A DNA stretch of 64,000 nucleotides, from positions 50,730-114,729 of the forward strand of contig NZ_JHXQ01000016.1 of assembly GCF_000621665.1 (NCBI RefSeq), given 5' to 3'. Of this stretch, positions 1-8,821 are shown in pieces. The notes below the pieces were generated by a model. The model did not search any database. It was not told where the DNA came from and saw nothing but the letters and a program-made list of their open reading frames with translations. The translations under genes and the position numbers were made by a program. How positions within the stretch are numbered: the stretch's first letter is position 1; each line of letters starts with the position of its first letter. The DNA comes from Allorhizobium undicola ORS 992 = ATCC 700741 (lineage in GTDB: Bacteria > Pseudomonadota > Alphaproteobacteria > Rhizobiales > Rhizobiaceae).

Positions 1-36
1 GGACGGAAAACCGCTATACACTTTTCCTGGCCATGC
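1..36. repeat. Fragment of mosaic intergenic repeat
   Basis: The first bases carry a degenerate inverted repeat (GGACGGAAAACCG ... CACTTTTCC) that recurs in several intergenic spaces of this window, for example near 14.5, 25.7, 34.1, 44.7, 51.5 and 52.5 kb. It lies just downstream of the minus-strand M24 peptidase gene. The rest of the unit is outside the window. Confidence 0.5.
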
Positions 37-51
37 TTTTGCCTGCCATGC

Positions 52-1203
52 TTATCGCCGCAGCAAATCCACCCCATGCCGTGAAAGGCTGCGGGGGCCT
101 GCGTCCGTGGTCAGATAGGATTGGCCAAGCGTCATGGCGGCGTTGCGCTCGCTGTCCAGAATGATGACATGCAGGAAAAGCGACATGTTGGGCAGGATGG
201 CTTGCGGGTTGCCCGCCATGAAAAGCTGATGCTCCATCCATGACGGCGCAAAGCGCGCGCCCAGCGAATAGCCGCAGACATTCAGCCGGTGGCGGGTCAT
301 GCCCGCCTCGTCGAGGCTGCGGGCCAGCGCGTCGAAAATCTCGCCGAAGGTGTGGCCCGGCTTCAGCCGCGCTTCCATGTCCTGAAGTGTTGCGGTGCAG
401 GCGTCGTAAAGCTCCATGTGCCGGGGGCCGGGCTCGCCGATCAGCACGGTGCGCATCATCGCGGCGTGGTAATGCGCGCTCACGCCTGCCCATTCCAGCG
501 TCAGTTGATCCTGCGCCTGCAAAATGCGCCGGCCGGATTTGTAACGGCAGAGCAGGGCCTCTTCGCCTGAGCCGATGATGAAATTATTGGCCGGATAATC
601 CCCTCCACCGGCCAGAACCGCGCCTTGCAGAGCGGCCAGAATGGCGGCCTCGTCCGCACCGGCGGCCACCAGCGGCAGGGCCGCCTCCAGCGCGTCGTCT
701 GCAAGCAATGCCGCCCGTTCGATATGGCGGATTTCCGCCTCGCTCTTGATGAGCCGCAAATCGCTGACGATGGTAGAGGCATCGATCAACTCGCCGAAAC
801 TGACCAACTGGTTGTCGATCAGCCTTGCCGTCCGGCCTGTCATGCCGTGGGTATCGTATTCGATACCCAGACGGCAGCCGAGAAGGTCCATGTCCACCAG
901 CAGGTTTTTCAGATCCATGCTCGGGTCTGCATTGCTGCGATCCACCCAGACCAGAATATTTTCGATGGTGGATGTCAGCCGCGCCTGCCGCAAATCGGCG
1001 GCGCGGGTCAAAAGCGCCATGCTGCCATCGGCCTTCACCACCAGCGACTGGAAGAAGCAATAGCCAAACGTGTCATATCCCGTCAGCCAATACATGCTTT
1101 CCTGGGCGAACAGCAGCAGCGCGTCGAGCTTTTCCTCGCGCATCCGGGCCTTGAGCCGCTCCAGTCGCGCGGCAAATTCTTCACGGGGGAAATGCAGCGT
1201 CAT
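52..1203 (-). CDS. M24 (pita-bread fold) family protein, creatinase/Xaa-Pro peptidase-like
   Basis: A 383-residue protein with the two-domain layout of the creatinase/prolidase family: an N-terminal creatinase-like domain (about 1-150) and a C-terminal pita-bread domain (about 155-383). In metal-dependent M24 peptidases two Asp, one His and two Glu bind the metal pair. Here the first Asp position reads Glu237 (LEWAG), the second reads Ala248 (HAAMMRT), and the final Glu region reads TLGQSYL, so the metal centre appears lost, as in creatinase. The GYSLG...EH stretch (311-325) resembles the substrate pocket of creatinase- or ectoine-hydrolase-like members. The family call is safe; the substrate is unknown. 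It is the last gene of the lgt-midA-pgeF operon, 63 bases after pgeF. Confidence 0.8.
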   Translation of the reverse strand: MTLHFPREEFAARLERLKARMREEKLDALLLFAQESMYWLTGYDTFGYCFFQSLVVKADGSMALLTRAADLRQARLTSTIENILVWVDRSNADPSMDLKNLLVDMDLLGCRLGIEYDTHGMTGRTARLIDNQLVSFGELIDASTIVSDLRLIKSEAEIRHIERAALLADDALEAALPLVAAGADEAAILAALQGAVLAGGGDYPANNFIIGSGEEALLCRYKSGRRILQAQDQLTLEWAGVSAHYHAAMMRTVLIGEPGPRHMELYDACTATLQDMEARLKPGHTFGEIFDALARSLDEAGMTRHRLNVCGYSLGARFAPSWMEHQLFMAGNPQAILPNMSLFLHVIILDSERNAAMTLGQSYLTTDAGPRSLSRHGVDLLRR

Positions 1204-1266
1204 GATGCCTCCTTGACTGGAGCAAAACGGTTATATGGTTTTGTCCGTTTGCGGAAACTGGCCCGC

Positions 1267-2052
1267 TCACGGCCTTTCCTGAAGCGCGATGGCCGAAATC
1301 TGGCGCCCGTAATCGGGCTCGGCGGCATGGGTCGTGCGGCGATAGGAATAGAAGCGCTGCGGATCCGCATAGGTGCACAGGCCAAGACTATCGGCGGCAA
1401 TACCGGCCCGTGTCAACCGTTGCGCGGTAAAGGCGGGCAGGTCGAACCAGGCGTGGCCGGGCTTTTCCGACGGGCGGAAAAAGCTTTCATAGCCCGCATC
1501 CTCAGCCACGAAACGCTCCACGAATTCCGGTCCCACCTCATAGGCGTTGCCGCTGATCGAGGGCCCAAGCGTGGCCCTGATCCTGCCGCGCTCGGCCCCC
1601 AGCCGGATCATGGCGTCTATGGTGTTTTCCAGAATGCCCGTCAGCGCGCCTTTCCAGCCCGCATGGGCAGCGCCAATAACGCCCGCTTCCGGATCGGCAA
1701 ACAGGATAGGCCCGCAATCGGCGGAAAGCACGCCGAGAACGAGGCCCGGACGGTTCGTAACCATGGCGTCGGCCTTTGGCCGCTCTGCCTCGAATGGAGC
1801 CGTGACCGTCACGACATCCGGCGAATGAACCTGATGCACGGTGACGAGGCGATCTGTACCAAGCCCGAACCATTGCGCCACGCGCTGCCGGTTCTCGTTC
1901 ACATGCTCGGGACGGTCGTTAGAGCCAGTGCCCACATTCAGCCCGGCGTAAATCCCTTCCGATACGCCACCCTGCCGGGTGAAGAAGCCGTGCCGCAAGC
2001 CTGCCGTTCCGGCCTGTTCAAGCAAGGGACTGATAAGGGGGGAGACAGCCAT
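1267..2052 (-). CDS. pgeF: Peptidoglycan editing factor PgeF (laccase-domain, YfiH family)
   Basis: About 261 residues from the ATG at 2052. That start has GAAGGA eight bases upstream and gives the usual family length; the reading frame is open further upstream to 2145. The metal-binding motifs of the family are visible: VHQVHSP, LSADCGP and AAHAGWKG, and the tail has FYSYRRTTH. YfiH/PgeF proteins are multicopper-oxidase-like enzymes implicated in removing wrongly incorporated amino acids from peptidoglycan precursors and also reported as purine nucleoside phosphorylases. It lies between midA and the M24 gene on the same strand, 117 bases after midA, probably in one transcript. Confidence 0.9.
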   Translation of the reverse strand: MAVSPLISPLLEQAGTAGLRHGFFTRQGGVSEGIYAGLNVGTGSNDRPEHVNENRQRVAQWFGLGTDRLVTVHQVHSPDVVTVTAPFEAERPKADAMVTNRPGLVLGVLSADCGPILFADPEAGVIGAAHAGWKGALTGILENTIDAMIRLGAERGRIRATLGPSISGNAYEVGPEFVERFVAEDAGYESFFRPSEKPGHAWFDLPAFTAQRLTRAGIAADSLGLCTYADPQRFYSYRRTTHAAEPDYGRQISAIALQERP

Positions 2053-2169
2053 GGCAAAATCCTTCACTGCGGTAACAATGACTGCGTCATCACGCCCTGC
2101 GTCGTGCAGTGTTACCAGATTCGTCGTCCGCGACGAAAACCGCACACCAGTTTCCGTGGGCCGGAGACA

Positions 2170-3291
2170 TCACTCTCCGGCGCGGAACGGCTGCAAGGCA
2201 AGCGCCGGGCTTGAAACGGCCAGAACCTTGAAAAGTTCACCCATGCAGCCTTCGCCAGCGCCGGCCAGCCGTTGCACGGCATCCGTCAGTTCGCGTTGCA
2301 CGGCCTGCTCCTTGCCGCGTCCCAATGCGCCGGCGCGATCCTCGATGCCCAGCCCCACCAGAAAATCGCCCTGCCGCAGGCAGCCGTTCACATGCACCCC
2401 CGCCGCCATGGCGGTGCGGGCCAGATCCTCGAAATCGACATGGCTGGTCAGGTCGGCCAGGCCGGGATGGGCCAGCGGCGGATCGAAGCCATGGTTTTTG
2501 ATGGCCTGCAAGGTATCGCCAAAGCCGGTGGAGATGTGGCCGTAATCGATAATCAGCGCCGTGCCGCCTTCATGCTTCAGGCGCTCGCACATGGCCTGCA
2601 TCACGGCCTGTCGCGCCGGGGCGATCTCGAAGATCGTGCCGTCGGGCGGTGTGCCGCTGCCCGGCGGCAGCAATGCGGGATCCAGCCCGGCGACGCCGGT
2701 GGTAAAGGTCAGTTCGTCATCGATGCCGAGGCTGACCATGCGCTCGCGAAAGCCTGCGCCGGTCTTGACGAATTGCCGGATAGGAATGGCGTCGAACAAC
2801 TCGTTCGCGACCACCAGCGCAAAACCGGGCGGCACCTCATCGAAGCTCGAATGCCAGGAAATCTTTTCGATATGGCTTTCCAGCGTCTCATGCTGCACGT
2901 CCCGCAGCCGCTGGCTGGTTTCCACCAGATGCACGGTGCAATCCCGGTAAAGATCGGGAGCAAGCCGGGCGATCACCCGCAGCATGTCGCTCATCATGGT
3001 GCCGCGGCCGGGGCCAACCTCGGCCAGCCGCACCGGGGCGGGCAGGCCATGGCGCTGCCAGGCGTGGACGACGAAAACGCCGATCATCTCACCGAAAAGC
3101 TGGCTGATTTCCGGGGCGGTGATGAAATCGCCGCCCGTGCCGAAGGGTTCGCGGGTCTTGTAATAACCGTGTTCGGGATCGGCCAGACACAAGGCGAAAT
3201 AATCCGTCACGCTGAGCGGGCCATTCATCCGAATGATCGCCTTGATTTTTTCCGCGAGCGGAGTGGACATGGTTCCCTGCTCCCCGTTCAT
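2170..3291 (-). CDS. Class I SAM-dependent methyltransferase, MidA/NDUFAF7 family
   Basis: A 373-residue protein from the ATG at 3291, which overlaps the lgt stop by four bases (ATGA). A second in-frame ATG at 3270 (MSTPLAEK) could be the true start. The family hallmarks are clear: MNGPLSVTDYF, DPEHGYY, GDFITAPEISQLFGE, and the SAM-binding loop AEVGPGRGTMMSDML. Mitochondrial NDUFAF7 dimethylates an arginine of a complex I subunit, and the alphaproteobacterial proteins are its closest bacterial relatives, so a role in respiratory complex assembly is plausible but not shown. It is translationally coupled to lgt upstream. Confidence 0.85.
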   Translation of the reverse strand: MNGEQGTMSTPLAEKIKAIIRMNGPLSVTDYFALCLADPEHGYYKTREPFGTGGDFITAPEISQLFGEMIGVFVVHAWQRHGLPAPVRLAEVGPGRGTMMSDMLRVIARLAPDLYRDCTVHLVETSQRLRDVQHETLESHIEKISWHSSFDEVPPGFALVVANELFDAIPIRQFVKTGAGFRERMVSLGIDDELTFTTGVAGLDPALLPPGSGTPPDGTIFEIAPARQAVMQAMCERLKHEGGTALIIDYGHISTGFGDTLQAIKNHGFDPPLAHPGLADLTSHVDFEDLARTAMAAGVHVNGCLRQGDFLVGLGIEDRAGALGRGKEQAVQRELTDAVQRLAGAGEGCMGELFKVLAVSSPALALQPFRAGE

Positions 3292-4136
3292 ATCGTCTTT
3301 ACCGCCCGCTGTGCCCGCAGGATGGCCCAGAGGCCGAGTGCGAACATGGGTGTGGACAGAACCATGCCCATCGTCAACCAGTTTCCGGCAAGATAGCCCA
3401 GTTGCGCGTCGGGTTCGCGGAAGAATTCCACGAAAATGCGCGCCAATGCATAACCGCAGATGAAAATGCCGCTTACGGTGCCCGGCGCTTTCAGAAGCCC
3501 GCCCCTGCGCCCGGCCAGTTGCACGACCGCAAACAGCACAATGCCTTCCAGCGCTGCCTCGTAAAGCTGGCTCGGATGGCGGGAAAAGGGGCCGCCGCCC
3601 GGAAAAACCATGGCCCAGGCCACATCCGTGGGGCGGCCCCACAATTCACCATTGATGAAATTGGCGATGCGGCCGAAGAACAGCCCGATCGGGGCAACGC
3701 TGGCCACGATGTCGAAAAGCGGCCATGTGGGCAGGGCGTGCTTGCGGGCAAACAGAAGCATGGCAAGGGTCGCGCCCGTCAGCCCGCCGTGAAACGACAT
3801 GCCGCCATTCCACACCTGAAGCGCCAGAAGCGGATTGGCCAGAACCGGATCGAGATCGTAAAACAGCACATAGCCGATGCGCCCGCCCAGCACGATGCCG
3901 ACGGCTGCCCAGACGAGGAAGTCGTCGAGATGCCGGTCCGTAATCGCAATGCTGTTTCCCGGCCATAGCTCGGGCCTGGCGATCATACGCCGGGCTACCC
4001 ACCAGCCCAGCAGAATTCCGGCCACATAGGCCAGCCCATACCAGCGAATGGCAAGCGGACCCAGCGAGACGGCCACCGGATCAATCTCGGGATAGGCCAG
4101 AAGAGCGAAATAATTGGCGAGTGTCGTCAAGGTCAT
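3288..4136 (-). CDS. lgt: Prolipoprotein diacylglyceryl transferase
   Basis: A 282-residue multi-spanning inner-membrane enzyme that moves a diacylglyceryl group from phosphatidylglycerol to the lipobox cysteine of prolipoproteins. The Lgt signature is present as GRIANFINGELWGRPTD, followed by the conserved HPSQLYEA. The frame is open to 4268, but the ATG at 4136 (MTLTTLANYF) gives the normal family length. It is first in the minus-strand operon with midA, pgeF and the M24 gene, and is divergent from the ubiK-like gene 180 bases away. Confidence 0.95.
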   Translation of the reverse strand: MTLTTLANYFALLAYPEIDPVAVSLGPLAIRWYGLAYVAGILLGWWVARRMIARPELWPGNSIAITDRHLDDFLVWAAVGIVLGGRIGYVLFYDLDPVLANPLLALQVWNGGMSFHGGLTGATLAMLLFARKHALPTWPLFDIVASVAPIGLFFGRIANFINGELWGRPTDVAWAMVFPGGGPFSRHPSQLYEAALEGIVLFAVVQLAGRRGGLLKAPGTVSGIFICGYALARIFVEFFREPDAQLGYLAGNWLTMGMVLSTPMFALGLWAILRAQRAVKTI

Positions 4137-4316
4137 GCTTTCATGTGTTTGGCGGAAAATGGCCGTGCCTGCCGCACCGGTCAAGATGAATCTCGGTTCC
4201 ATGCGCACAAGCGGCCCGTCATCCGCATTTTTTTGCTTGCAACGGGCCTGTGCAGTGCCTACCTCCAAAACAGGTTATTTGAAGACCTCGAAAGCACAAA
4301 CAGATGGAGCATGACG

Positions 4317-4577
4317 ATGAGCGCCGGCAGCAACCGTTTCATGGATGAGTTCGCCAAGCTGATGACGGATGCCGCTGGCGCCGCGCAGGGGGTGCGCAAG
4401 GAGATGGAACAGGCCTTTCATGCCCAGGCGGAGCGCTGGCTCAACAGCCTCGACGTGGTGCGCCGCGAGGAGTTCGACGTGATGCGGGAGATGGCCACCC
4501 GCGCGCTTGACGAAAACGAGGCGCTGAAGGCGCGGATCGAGGCGCTGGAGGCCAGGCTGTCCGGCAAGGCTGACTGA
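4317..4577 (+). CDS. BMFP-domain coiled-coil protein (UbiK/YqiC-like)
   Basis: An 86-residue protein with an N-terminal amphipathic part (FMDEFAKLMTDAAGAAQGVRKEMEQ) and a C-terminal coiled coil (DENEALKARIEALEARLSG). This is the pattern of the YqiC/UbiK membrane-fusogenic family, which assists ubiquinone biosynthesis in enterobacteria. The ATG at 4317 is preferred over 4311 because GGAG at 4305-4308 is spaced correctly for it. The gene is divergent from lgt and followed by a rho-independent terminator. Confidence 0.8.
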   Translation: MSAGSNRFMDEFAKLMTDAAGAAQGVRKEMEQAFHAQAERWLNSLDVVRREEFDVMREMATRALDENEALKARIEALEARLSGKAD

Positions 4578-4645
4578 TTACGCTTCTTTCGGGTCTCGCG
4601 GATTTTTCGCGTAATCGCGCCTGCAAATCAATAATCACGTTGAAA

Positions 4646-4677
4646 GACGGCCGCAGGTCTTGCGGCCGTTTTTGTTT
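4646..4677 (+). terminator. Rho-independent terminator after the ubiK-like gene
   Basis: A strong GC-rich hairpin (ACGGCCGCA ... TGCGGCCGT) is followed by TTTTTGTTTT on the plus strand. It ends the short UbiK-like transcript. Confidence 0.85.
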
Positions 4678-5053
4678 TGATTCGAAAGACTTACCCACAG
4701 GGGTACCGTGGTGGTTCGGCCGGGCTGTTAACGATTTTTTATCCACATGTGGAGATTGCCAAAAAACCGAGTTGGCAGAGTCGGTTAAGCCAGGATGGCA
4801 AAGTGATCTCCAAAGCCCTGTCCACAGTCACGGGGACCAAAACGGGACTTCGGGGCTGGCGCAGACCCCCTCCCGCTATACACTGATTTTAAATGATGAT
4901 TCGAAGCGGCCCGGCAAGTTTCGGGCAGGGTGCCTGCGGGTATTCTGGGGGTGACGGGCATCATTCCAAGCGTGTTTTCCGGTCAGTGCGTTGGTTTCGT
5001 CGATGCTTCGTCGCGTTCATCGTCTCACTCGATCCGGATCGAAAAGGTGCTGC
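4678..5053. other. Gap with three DnaA-box-like sites
   Basis: No gene is visible. The stretch contains TTATCCACA (4739-4747), identical to the DnaA box consensus, plus the near matches TTACCCACA (4691-4699) and CTGTCCACAG (4818-4827), and an AT-rich GATTTTTTAT run. It may be a DnaA-responsive regulatory region upstream of ybjN. It lacks the gene context of an alphaproteobacterial oriC. Confidence 0.35.
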
Positions 5054-5554
5054 ATGAGGCTCATGGAACTGGAATTTGAACGTCACTCCAACCCGGTCGA
5101 TATGATCGAGTTCGTTGCTTCCAGCAACGACTGGTCCTTCGAGCGCTCCGGCGAGGACGAAATCGCCATGACCGTGGATGGGCGCTGGGCCTCTTATCAG
5201 GTTTCCTTTTCCTGGATGGAAAGCTGCGAGGCGCTGCATCTGGCCTGCGCCTTCGATCTCAAGGTGCCGGACATCAAGGCCAATGAAATCCTCAAGCTTC
5301 TGTCGCTGGTCAATGGTCAGGTTCTGATGGGTCATTTCGATCTCTGGCGGCAGGAGGATGTGGTGATCTTCCGCCAGTCACTGCTTCTGGCCGGGGGAGC
5401 GGAAGCCACCAACCAGCAGGTCGAAGTGTTGCTGTCCTCGGCGGTCGAGGCGTGTGAGGCCTATTATCAGGCTTTCCAGTTTGTCGTCTGGTCCGGCATC
5501 GATGCCAAGTCGGCATTGGAAGCGGCGCTGTTCGAAACGGTTGGCGAGGCATGA
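5054..5554 (+). CDS. YbjN domain-containing protein
   Basis: A 166-residue soluble protein. The start at 5054 has AAGG seven bases upstream; a second ATG at 5063 is possible. The sequence matches the YbjN family (type III secretion chaperone-like fold), including ISLSWMES-like and ANEILKLLSLVNGQVLMGHFDL segments. The family's role is unclear; in enterobacteria YbjN is linked to stress tolerance and motility. Its stop overlaps the proC start (ATGA at 5551), so the two are translationally coupled, an arrangement common in Hyphomicrobiales. Confidence 0.85.
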   Translation: MRLMELEFERHSNPVDMIEFVASSNDWSFERSGEDEIAMTVDGRWASYQVSFSWMESCEALHLACAFDLKVPDIKANEILKLLSLVNGQVLMGHFDLWRQEDVVIFRQSLLLAGGAEATNQQVEVLLSSAVEACEAYYQAFQFVVWSGIDAKSALEAALFETVGEA

Positions 5555-6366
5555 GCGGCATGGCGGGCAGGATCGTACTGGTTGGCGCAGGCAATATGGG
5601 TGGCGCCATGCTGACCGGCTGGCTCAAGGCCGGTGTGGAGGGCGCGCGCATCGTGGTGATCGATCCCGGCCCCAGCGCGACCATGGCCGCCCGCATTGCC
5701 GAGGCGGGTGCCGTGCATGTGACGGCCGCGCCGGATGGACTGATTGCCGATATTCTGTTTCTGGCCGTGAAGCCGCAGGTCATGGATGCCGTGCTGCCGC
5801 CTCTCAAGCCGCTGGTGGGCAAGGATAGCGTGGTCGTATCCGTTGCGGCTGGAAAGACCATTTCCTCCATGGAGCGGCATCTCGGCGAGGCGGGCATGGT
5901 GCGTGCCATGCCCAATACGCCCGCAATGGTCGGGCGCGGCATTACCGGCGCTTATGCCAATGCCCGCGTAAGCGAAGCCCAGCGCGCGCAGGTGCATGAG
6001 CTTTTGAAGGTCAGCGGCCCGGTGGAATGGGTGGCGACCGAAAGCGACATCGATGCGGTCACTGCCGTTTCCGGCAGCGGCCCGGCCTATGTTTTCTATC
6101 TCGTCGAGTGCCTTGGCGAGGCAGGCCGCAAAGCAGGCCTGCCGGCGGACCTCGCCATGCGGCTTGCACGGGAAACTGTCGCGGGGGCTGGTGAATTGCT
6201 TTACCAGTCCCCCGACGACGCCGCGACCTTGCGCAAGAACGTCACCTCGCCGGGCGGCACTACGGCTGCGGCGCTGTCCGTGCTGATGGCGGAGGAGGGA
6301 ATGCAGCCGCTGTTCGACAAGGCGGTGGCGGCGGCAAGGAACCGGGCCGAGGAACTGGCGAAATGA
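5551..6366 (+). CDS. proC: Pyrroline-5-carboxylate reductase
   Basis: A 271-residue enzyme that catalyses the last step of proline synthesis, NAD(P)H-dependent reduction of pyrroline-5-carboxylate. The N-terminal Rossmann motif reads LVGAGNMGGAM. The C-terminal signature of the family is clear (AVSGSGPAYVFYLVE, then LARETVAGAGELL and VTSPGGTT). It overlaps ybjN upstream and csaA downstream by four bases each, so the three genes form one tightly coupled operon. Confidence 0.96.
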   Translation: MSGMAGRIVLVGAGNMGGAMLTGWLKAGVEGARIVVIDPGPSATMAARIAEAGAVHVTAAPDGLIADILFLAVKPQVMDAVLPPLKPLVGKDSVVVSVAAGKTISSMERHLGEAGMVRAMPNTPAMVGRGITGAYANARVSEAQRAQVHELLKVSGPVEWVATESDIDAVTAVSGSGPAYVFYLVECLGEAGRKAGLPADLAMRLARETVAGAGELLYQSPDDAATLRKNVTSPGGTTAAALSVLMAEEGMQPLFDKAVAAARNRAEELAK

Positions 6367-6716
6367 GCGATGGCGTGAAGCCTGAAATCGGGTTTGCCGA
6401 CTTCGAGAAGGTCGATATTCGCGTTGGAACCATCATCGAGGCCGAGGAATTTCCGCAGGCGCGCAAGCCCGCATACAAGCTTCTGATCGATTTCGGGCCG
6501 GAAATCGGCCTCTTGCGGTCTTCCGCGCAGATCACCGTGCATTACACGCCCGAAACGCTGATCGGCCGTCAGGTTCTGGGCGTGGTGAATTTTCCGCCCC
6601 GCCAGATCGGCCCGGTGCGCTCTCAGGTGCTGACCCTTGGCTTCGAGGATGAAAGCGGCGCTATCGTGCTGGCCTCCGTTGCCGGTCCCGTGCCGAACGG
6701 ACGGAAAATGCTGTAG
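6363..6716 (+). CDS. csaA: tRNA-binding (OB-fold) protein, CsaA-like
   Basis: A 117-residue single-domain EMAP/CsaA-type OB fold. Family motifs include FEKVDIRVGTI, KPAYKLLIDFG, SSAQIT and GVVNFPPRQIGPVRSQVL. CsaA binds tRNA and has chaperone-like export activity in Bacillus; the role in alphaproteobacteria is not established. It starts inside the proC stop codon and ends 19 bases before the convergent sensor kinase gene. Confidence 0.9.
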   Translation: MSDGVKPEIGFADFEKVDIRVGTIIEAEEFPQARKPAYKLLIDFGPEIGLLRSSAQITVHYTPETLIGRQVLGVVNFPPRQIGPVRSQVLTLGFEDESGAIVLASVAGPVPNGRKML

Positions 6717-6735
6717 TACCAATGCCCGATATTTT

Positions 6736-8115
6736 CTAAACGGGAATGCGGATGGTGGCCTTCAATCCACCAAGCGGGCTGTCTCCCAGCGTGACATTGC
6801 CGCCATGGCTGCGGGCGATGTCGCGGGCAATGGCAAGGCCTAGGCCGGTGCCGGAGGCATCCTGGTTGCGGGCCTCGTCCAGCCGGAAGAATGGCTTGAA
6901 GACATCCTCGCGGGATTCGGGTGCAATGCCGGGGCCGTCATCGTTGAAATTCATCACCAGCCATTTGGGTGAGTGGCGCGCTTCCACGACGACGGTGTGG
7001 GCATAGCGGCGACCATTGGTGGCCAGATTGCCCACCAGCCGCCAGAAGGCCTGCGGGCGCACGCGCACCTCTTCCTCGCCTTCAAGCGTATAGTTCAAGG
7101 TCTTTCCATGCAGTTCGAAATCCTCGCGGATGCGTTCCAGCATCTCGCGCAGGTTCAGCGTGCCGAATTCCTCTTCCGCCTCGCCCTTGGCAAAGGCCAG
7201 ATAGCCTTCCAGCATGGATTGCATGGCCTCGACATCCTCATGCAGCGGTTCGAGATCCGGATTGTCTCCGGCAATGGCCAATTGCAGCTTGAAGCGGGTG
7301 AGTATGGTGCGCAGGTCGTGGCTGACGCCGCTCAGCATGGCGGTGCGCTGTTCCATCTGCCGCTCGATACGTTCGCGCATCAGAATGAAGGCCATGCCGG
7401 CGCGGCGGATTTCATCGGCCCCGCGCGGGCTGAACTGTTCCGGCATGGGCTGGCCCTTGCCGAAATGTTCGGCGGCGGTGGCCAGCGCCAGAATGGGACG
7501 GATCTGGCCGCGCAGGAAAAGGGCGGAAATGACGATCAGCACCAGAGACGTGCCGAACATCCACAGCAGGAAGATATGCGTGTTGGAGGCATAGGCCTGA
7601 TTGCGGCGGGCAAAAATCCGCAAAATGCGGTCATCGAGCTGAATGCGGATTTCGATCAGCGGTGAATCACCCACGGTATCGATCCAGAATGGGCGCTTGA
7701 TCTGCGTGCGCAGCTCATCGCTCAAGGACTGGTCGAGGATGGAGAAGAAGGGCTTTGGCCTTATGGCGGGCAATTCCCCGCCCTTTTCCAGGGAGGCGAT
7801 CAGGCCGAATTTCTGCCGCGCCAGCAAAAGCGTGGCCTCGGTATTGTCCGGATAGCTGTCGAGCAGCTCAATGACGGCGCCAATATCGCGGGTGACGGCG
7901 GCGGAAAGGCGCTGCGTCACCATTTGCCAGTGCCGCTCCATGAACACGAAGAGCAGCACGGTTTGCAGGATCAGCATGGGCAGGATGATGATGAGAAGCG
8001 CCCGGGCAAACAGGCCGCTGGGAAACTGGCGCCGCAGCCAGCGGCTGAACCAGCGCAGGTCAAGCCAGGAAATGCGCCGCGAAAACAGCCGCCCCAGGGC
8101 CTCGCCAAAGGTCAT
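6736..8115 (-). CDS. Membrane sensor histidine kinase (EnvZ-like)
   Basis: A 459-residue HisKA/HATPase_c kinase. It has a first membrane segment at about 37-58, a periplasmic domain of about 120 residues, a second segment at about 180-201, a HAMP region, the H-box SHDLRTILTRF with His266, and N, G1 (NDDGPGI) and G2 (GTGLGLAI) boxes. The ATG at 8115 is chosen; a TTG at 8124 overlaps the regulator stop. The gene follows the response regulator directly and is its likely partner. The MarR-regulator-kinase order resembles the petP-petR arrangement of Rhodobacter, but the regulon is unknown. Confidence 0.9.
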   Translation of the reverse strand: MTFGEALGRLFSRRISWLDLRWFSRWLRRQFPSGLFARALLIIILPMLILQTVLLFVFMERHWQMVTQRLSAAVTRDIGAVIELLDSYPDNTEATLLLARQKFGLIASLEKGGELPAIRPKPFFSILDQSLSDELRTQIKRPFWIDTVGDSPLIEIRIQLDDRILRIFARRNQAYASNTHIFLLWMFGTSLVLIVISALFLRGQIRPILALATAAEHFGKGQPMPEQFSPRGADEIRRAGMAFILMRERIERQMEQRTAMLSGVSHDLRTILTRFKLQLAIAGDNPDLEPLHEDVEAMQSMLEGYLAFAKGEAEEEFGTLNLREMLERIREDFELHGKTLNYTLEGEEEVRVRPQAFWRLVGNLATNGRRYAHTVVVEARHSPKWLVMNFNDDGPGIAPESREDVFKPFFRLDEARNQDASGTGLGLAIARDIARSHGGNVTLGDSPLGGLKATIRIPV

Positions 8116-8120
8116 GGCAA

Positions 8121-8819
8121 TCAATCCCGGCTGAGGCGGTAGCCGATGCCGCGCACCGTTTGCAGCCAGACGGGATTTGCCGGGTCCTCCTCGATCTTGC
8201 GGCGCAGACGGTTGATCTGGACGTCGATGGTCCGTTCGCCCACATCGGCTTCCTCGCCCACCAGTTCGTGCCGGGGAATGGTTTCACCGGCGCGGCTGGC
8301 AAACAGCATCATGATGTCCTGCTCGCGATCGGTCAGGTGGATGACGTCGGCGCCCTTCTTCAGCTCCTTGCGCGACAGCGAGAAATTATAGGGGCCGAAC
8401 ATGATCTGCTCGATCTTCGGCGCGTCGTTCAGGGCGTTTCGCTTGAGGATATTGTTGATGCGCAGCACCAGTTCGCGCGGGTCGAAGGGTTTGGCCAGAT
8501 AATCGTCGGCGCCTGCCTCCAGCCCGGCAATGCGCGAATCGGCTTCCGAACGGGCCGTCAGCAGAATGACCGGCGCACGGTTATGGGTCGAGATGAATTT
8601 GGTCAGTGAAATGCCGCTCTCTCCCGGCATCATCACGTCCAGCACCAGAAGGTCGAAGGTCAGGCCTTCCAGCCTGCGGCGGGCTTCCTGGGCGTCGGCG
8701 GCAACGGTCACGCGGAAACCCTGATCGCTCAGATAACGCAGCAGCAGGTCACGAATACGGGTATCGTCGTCCACGACGAGAAGATGCGGGGCGTCATCCG
8801 TCAGCATAGCCCGTTTCAT
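8121..8819 (-). CDS. OmpR-family response regulator (PetR-like)
   Basis: A 232-residue regulator with a receiver domain (acidic pair VVDDD, phosphoacceptor Asp61 in LVLDVMMPGESG, Lys in AKPFDPREL) and a C-terminal winged-helix DNA-binding domain (GERTIDVQINRLRRKIEEDP...VRGIGYRL). It lies two bases after the MarR gene and directly before the histidine kinase, so the three are probably co-transcribed. PetP/PetR of Rhodobacter capsulatus are a MarR protein and a response regulator in the same order. That comparison is from memory and needs an alignment. Confidence 0.92.
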   Translation of the reverse strand: MKRAMLTDDAPHLLVVDDDTRIRDLLLRYLSDQGFRVTVAADAQEARRRLEGLTFDLLVLDVMMPGESGISLTKFISTHNRAPVILLTARSEADSRIAGLEAGADDYLAKPFDPRELVLRINNILKRNALNDAPKIEQIMFGPYNFSLSRKELKKGADVIHLTDREQDIMMLFASRAGETIPRHELVGEEADVGERTIDVQINRLRRKIEEDPANPVWLQTVRGIGYRLSRD

Positions 8820-8821
8820 GC

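Noticed and set aside
625..2214. Long plus-strand open frame of 529 codons
   Set aside because: It runs antisense to the M24 and pgeF genes, has no family resemblance and reflects high-GC shadow coding.
4678..5053. Chromosomal origin of replication
   Set aside because: DnaA-like boxes are present, but there is no hemE, parAB, dnaA or AT-rich unwinding region of the usual kind.
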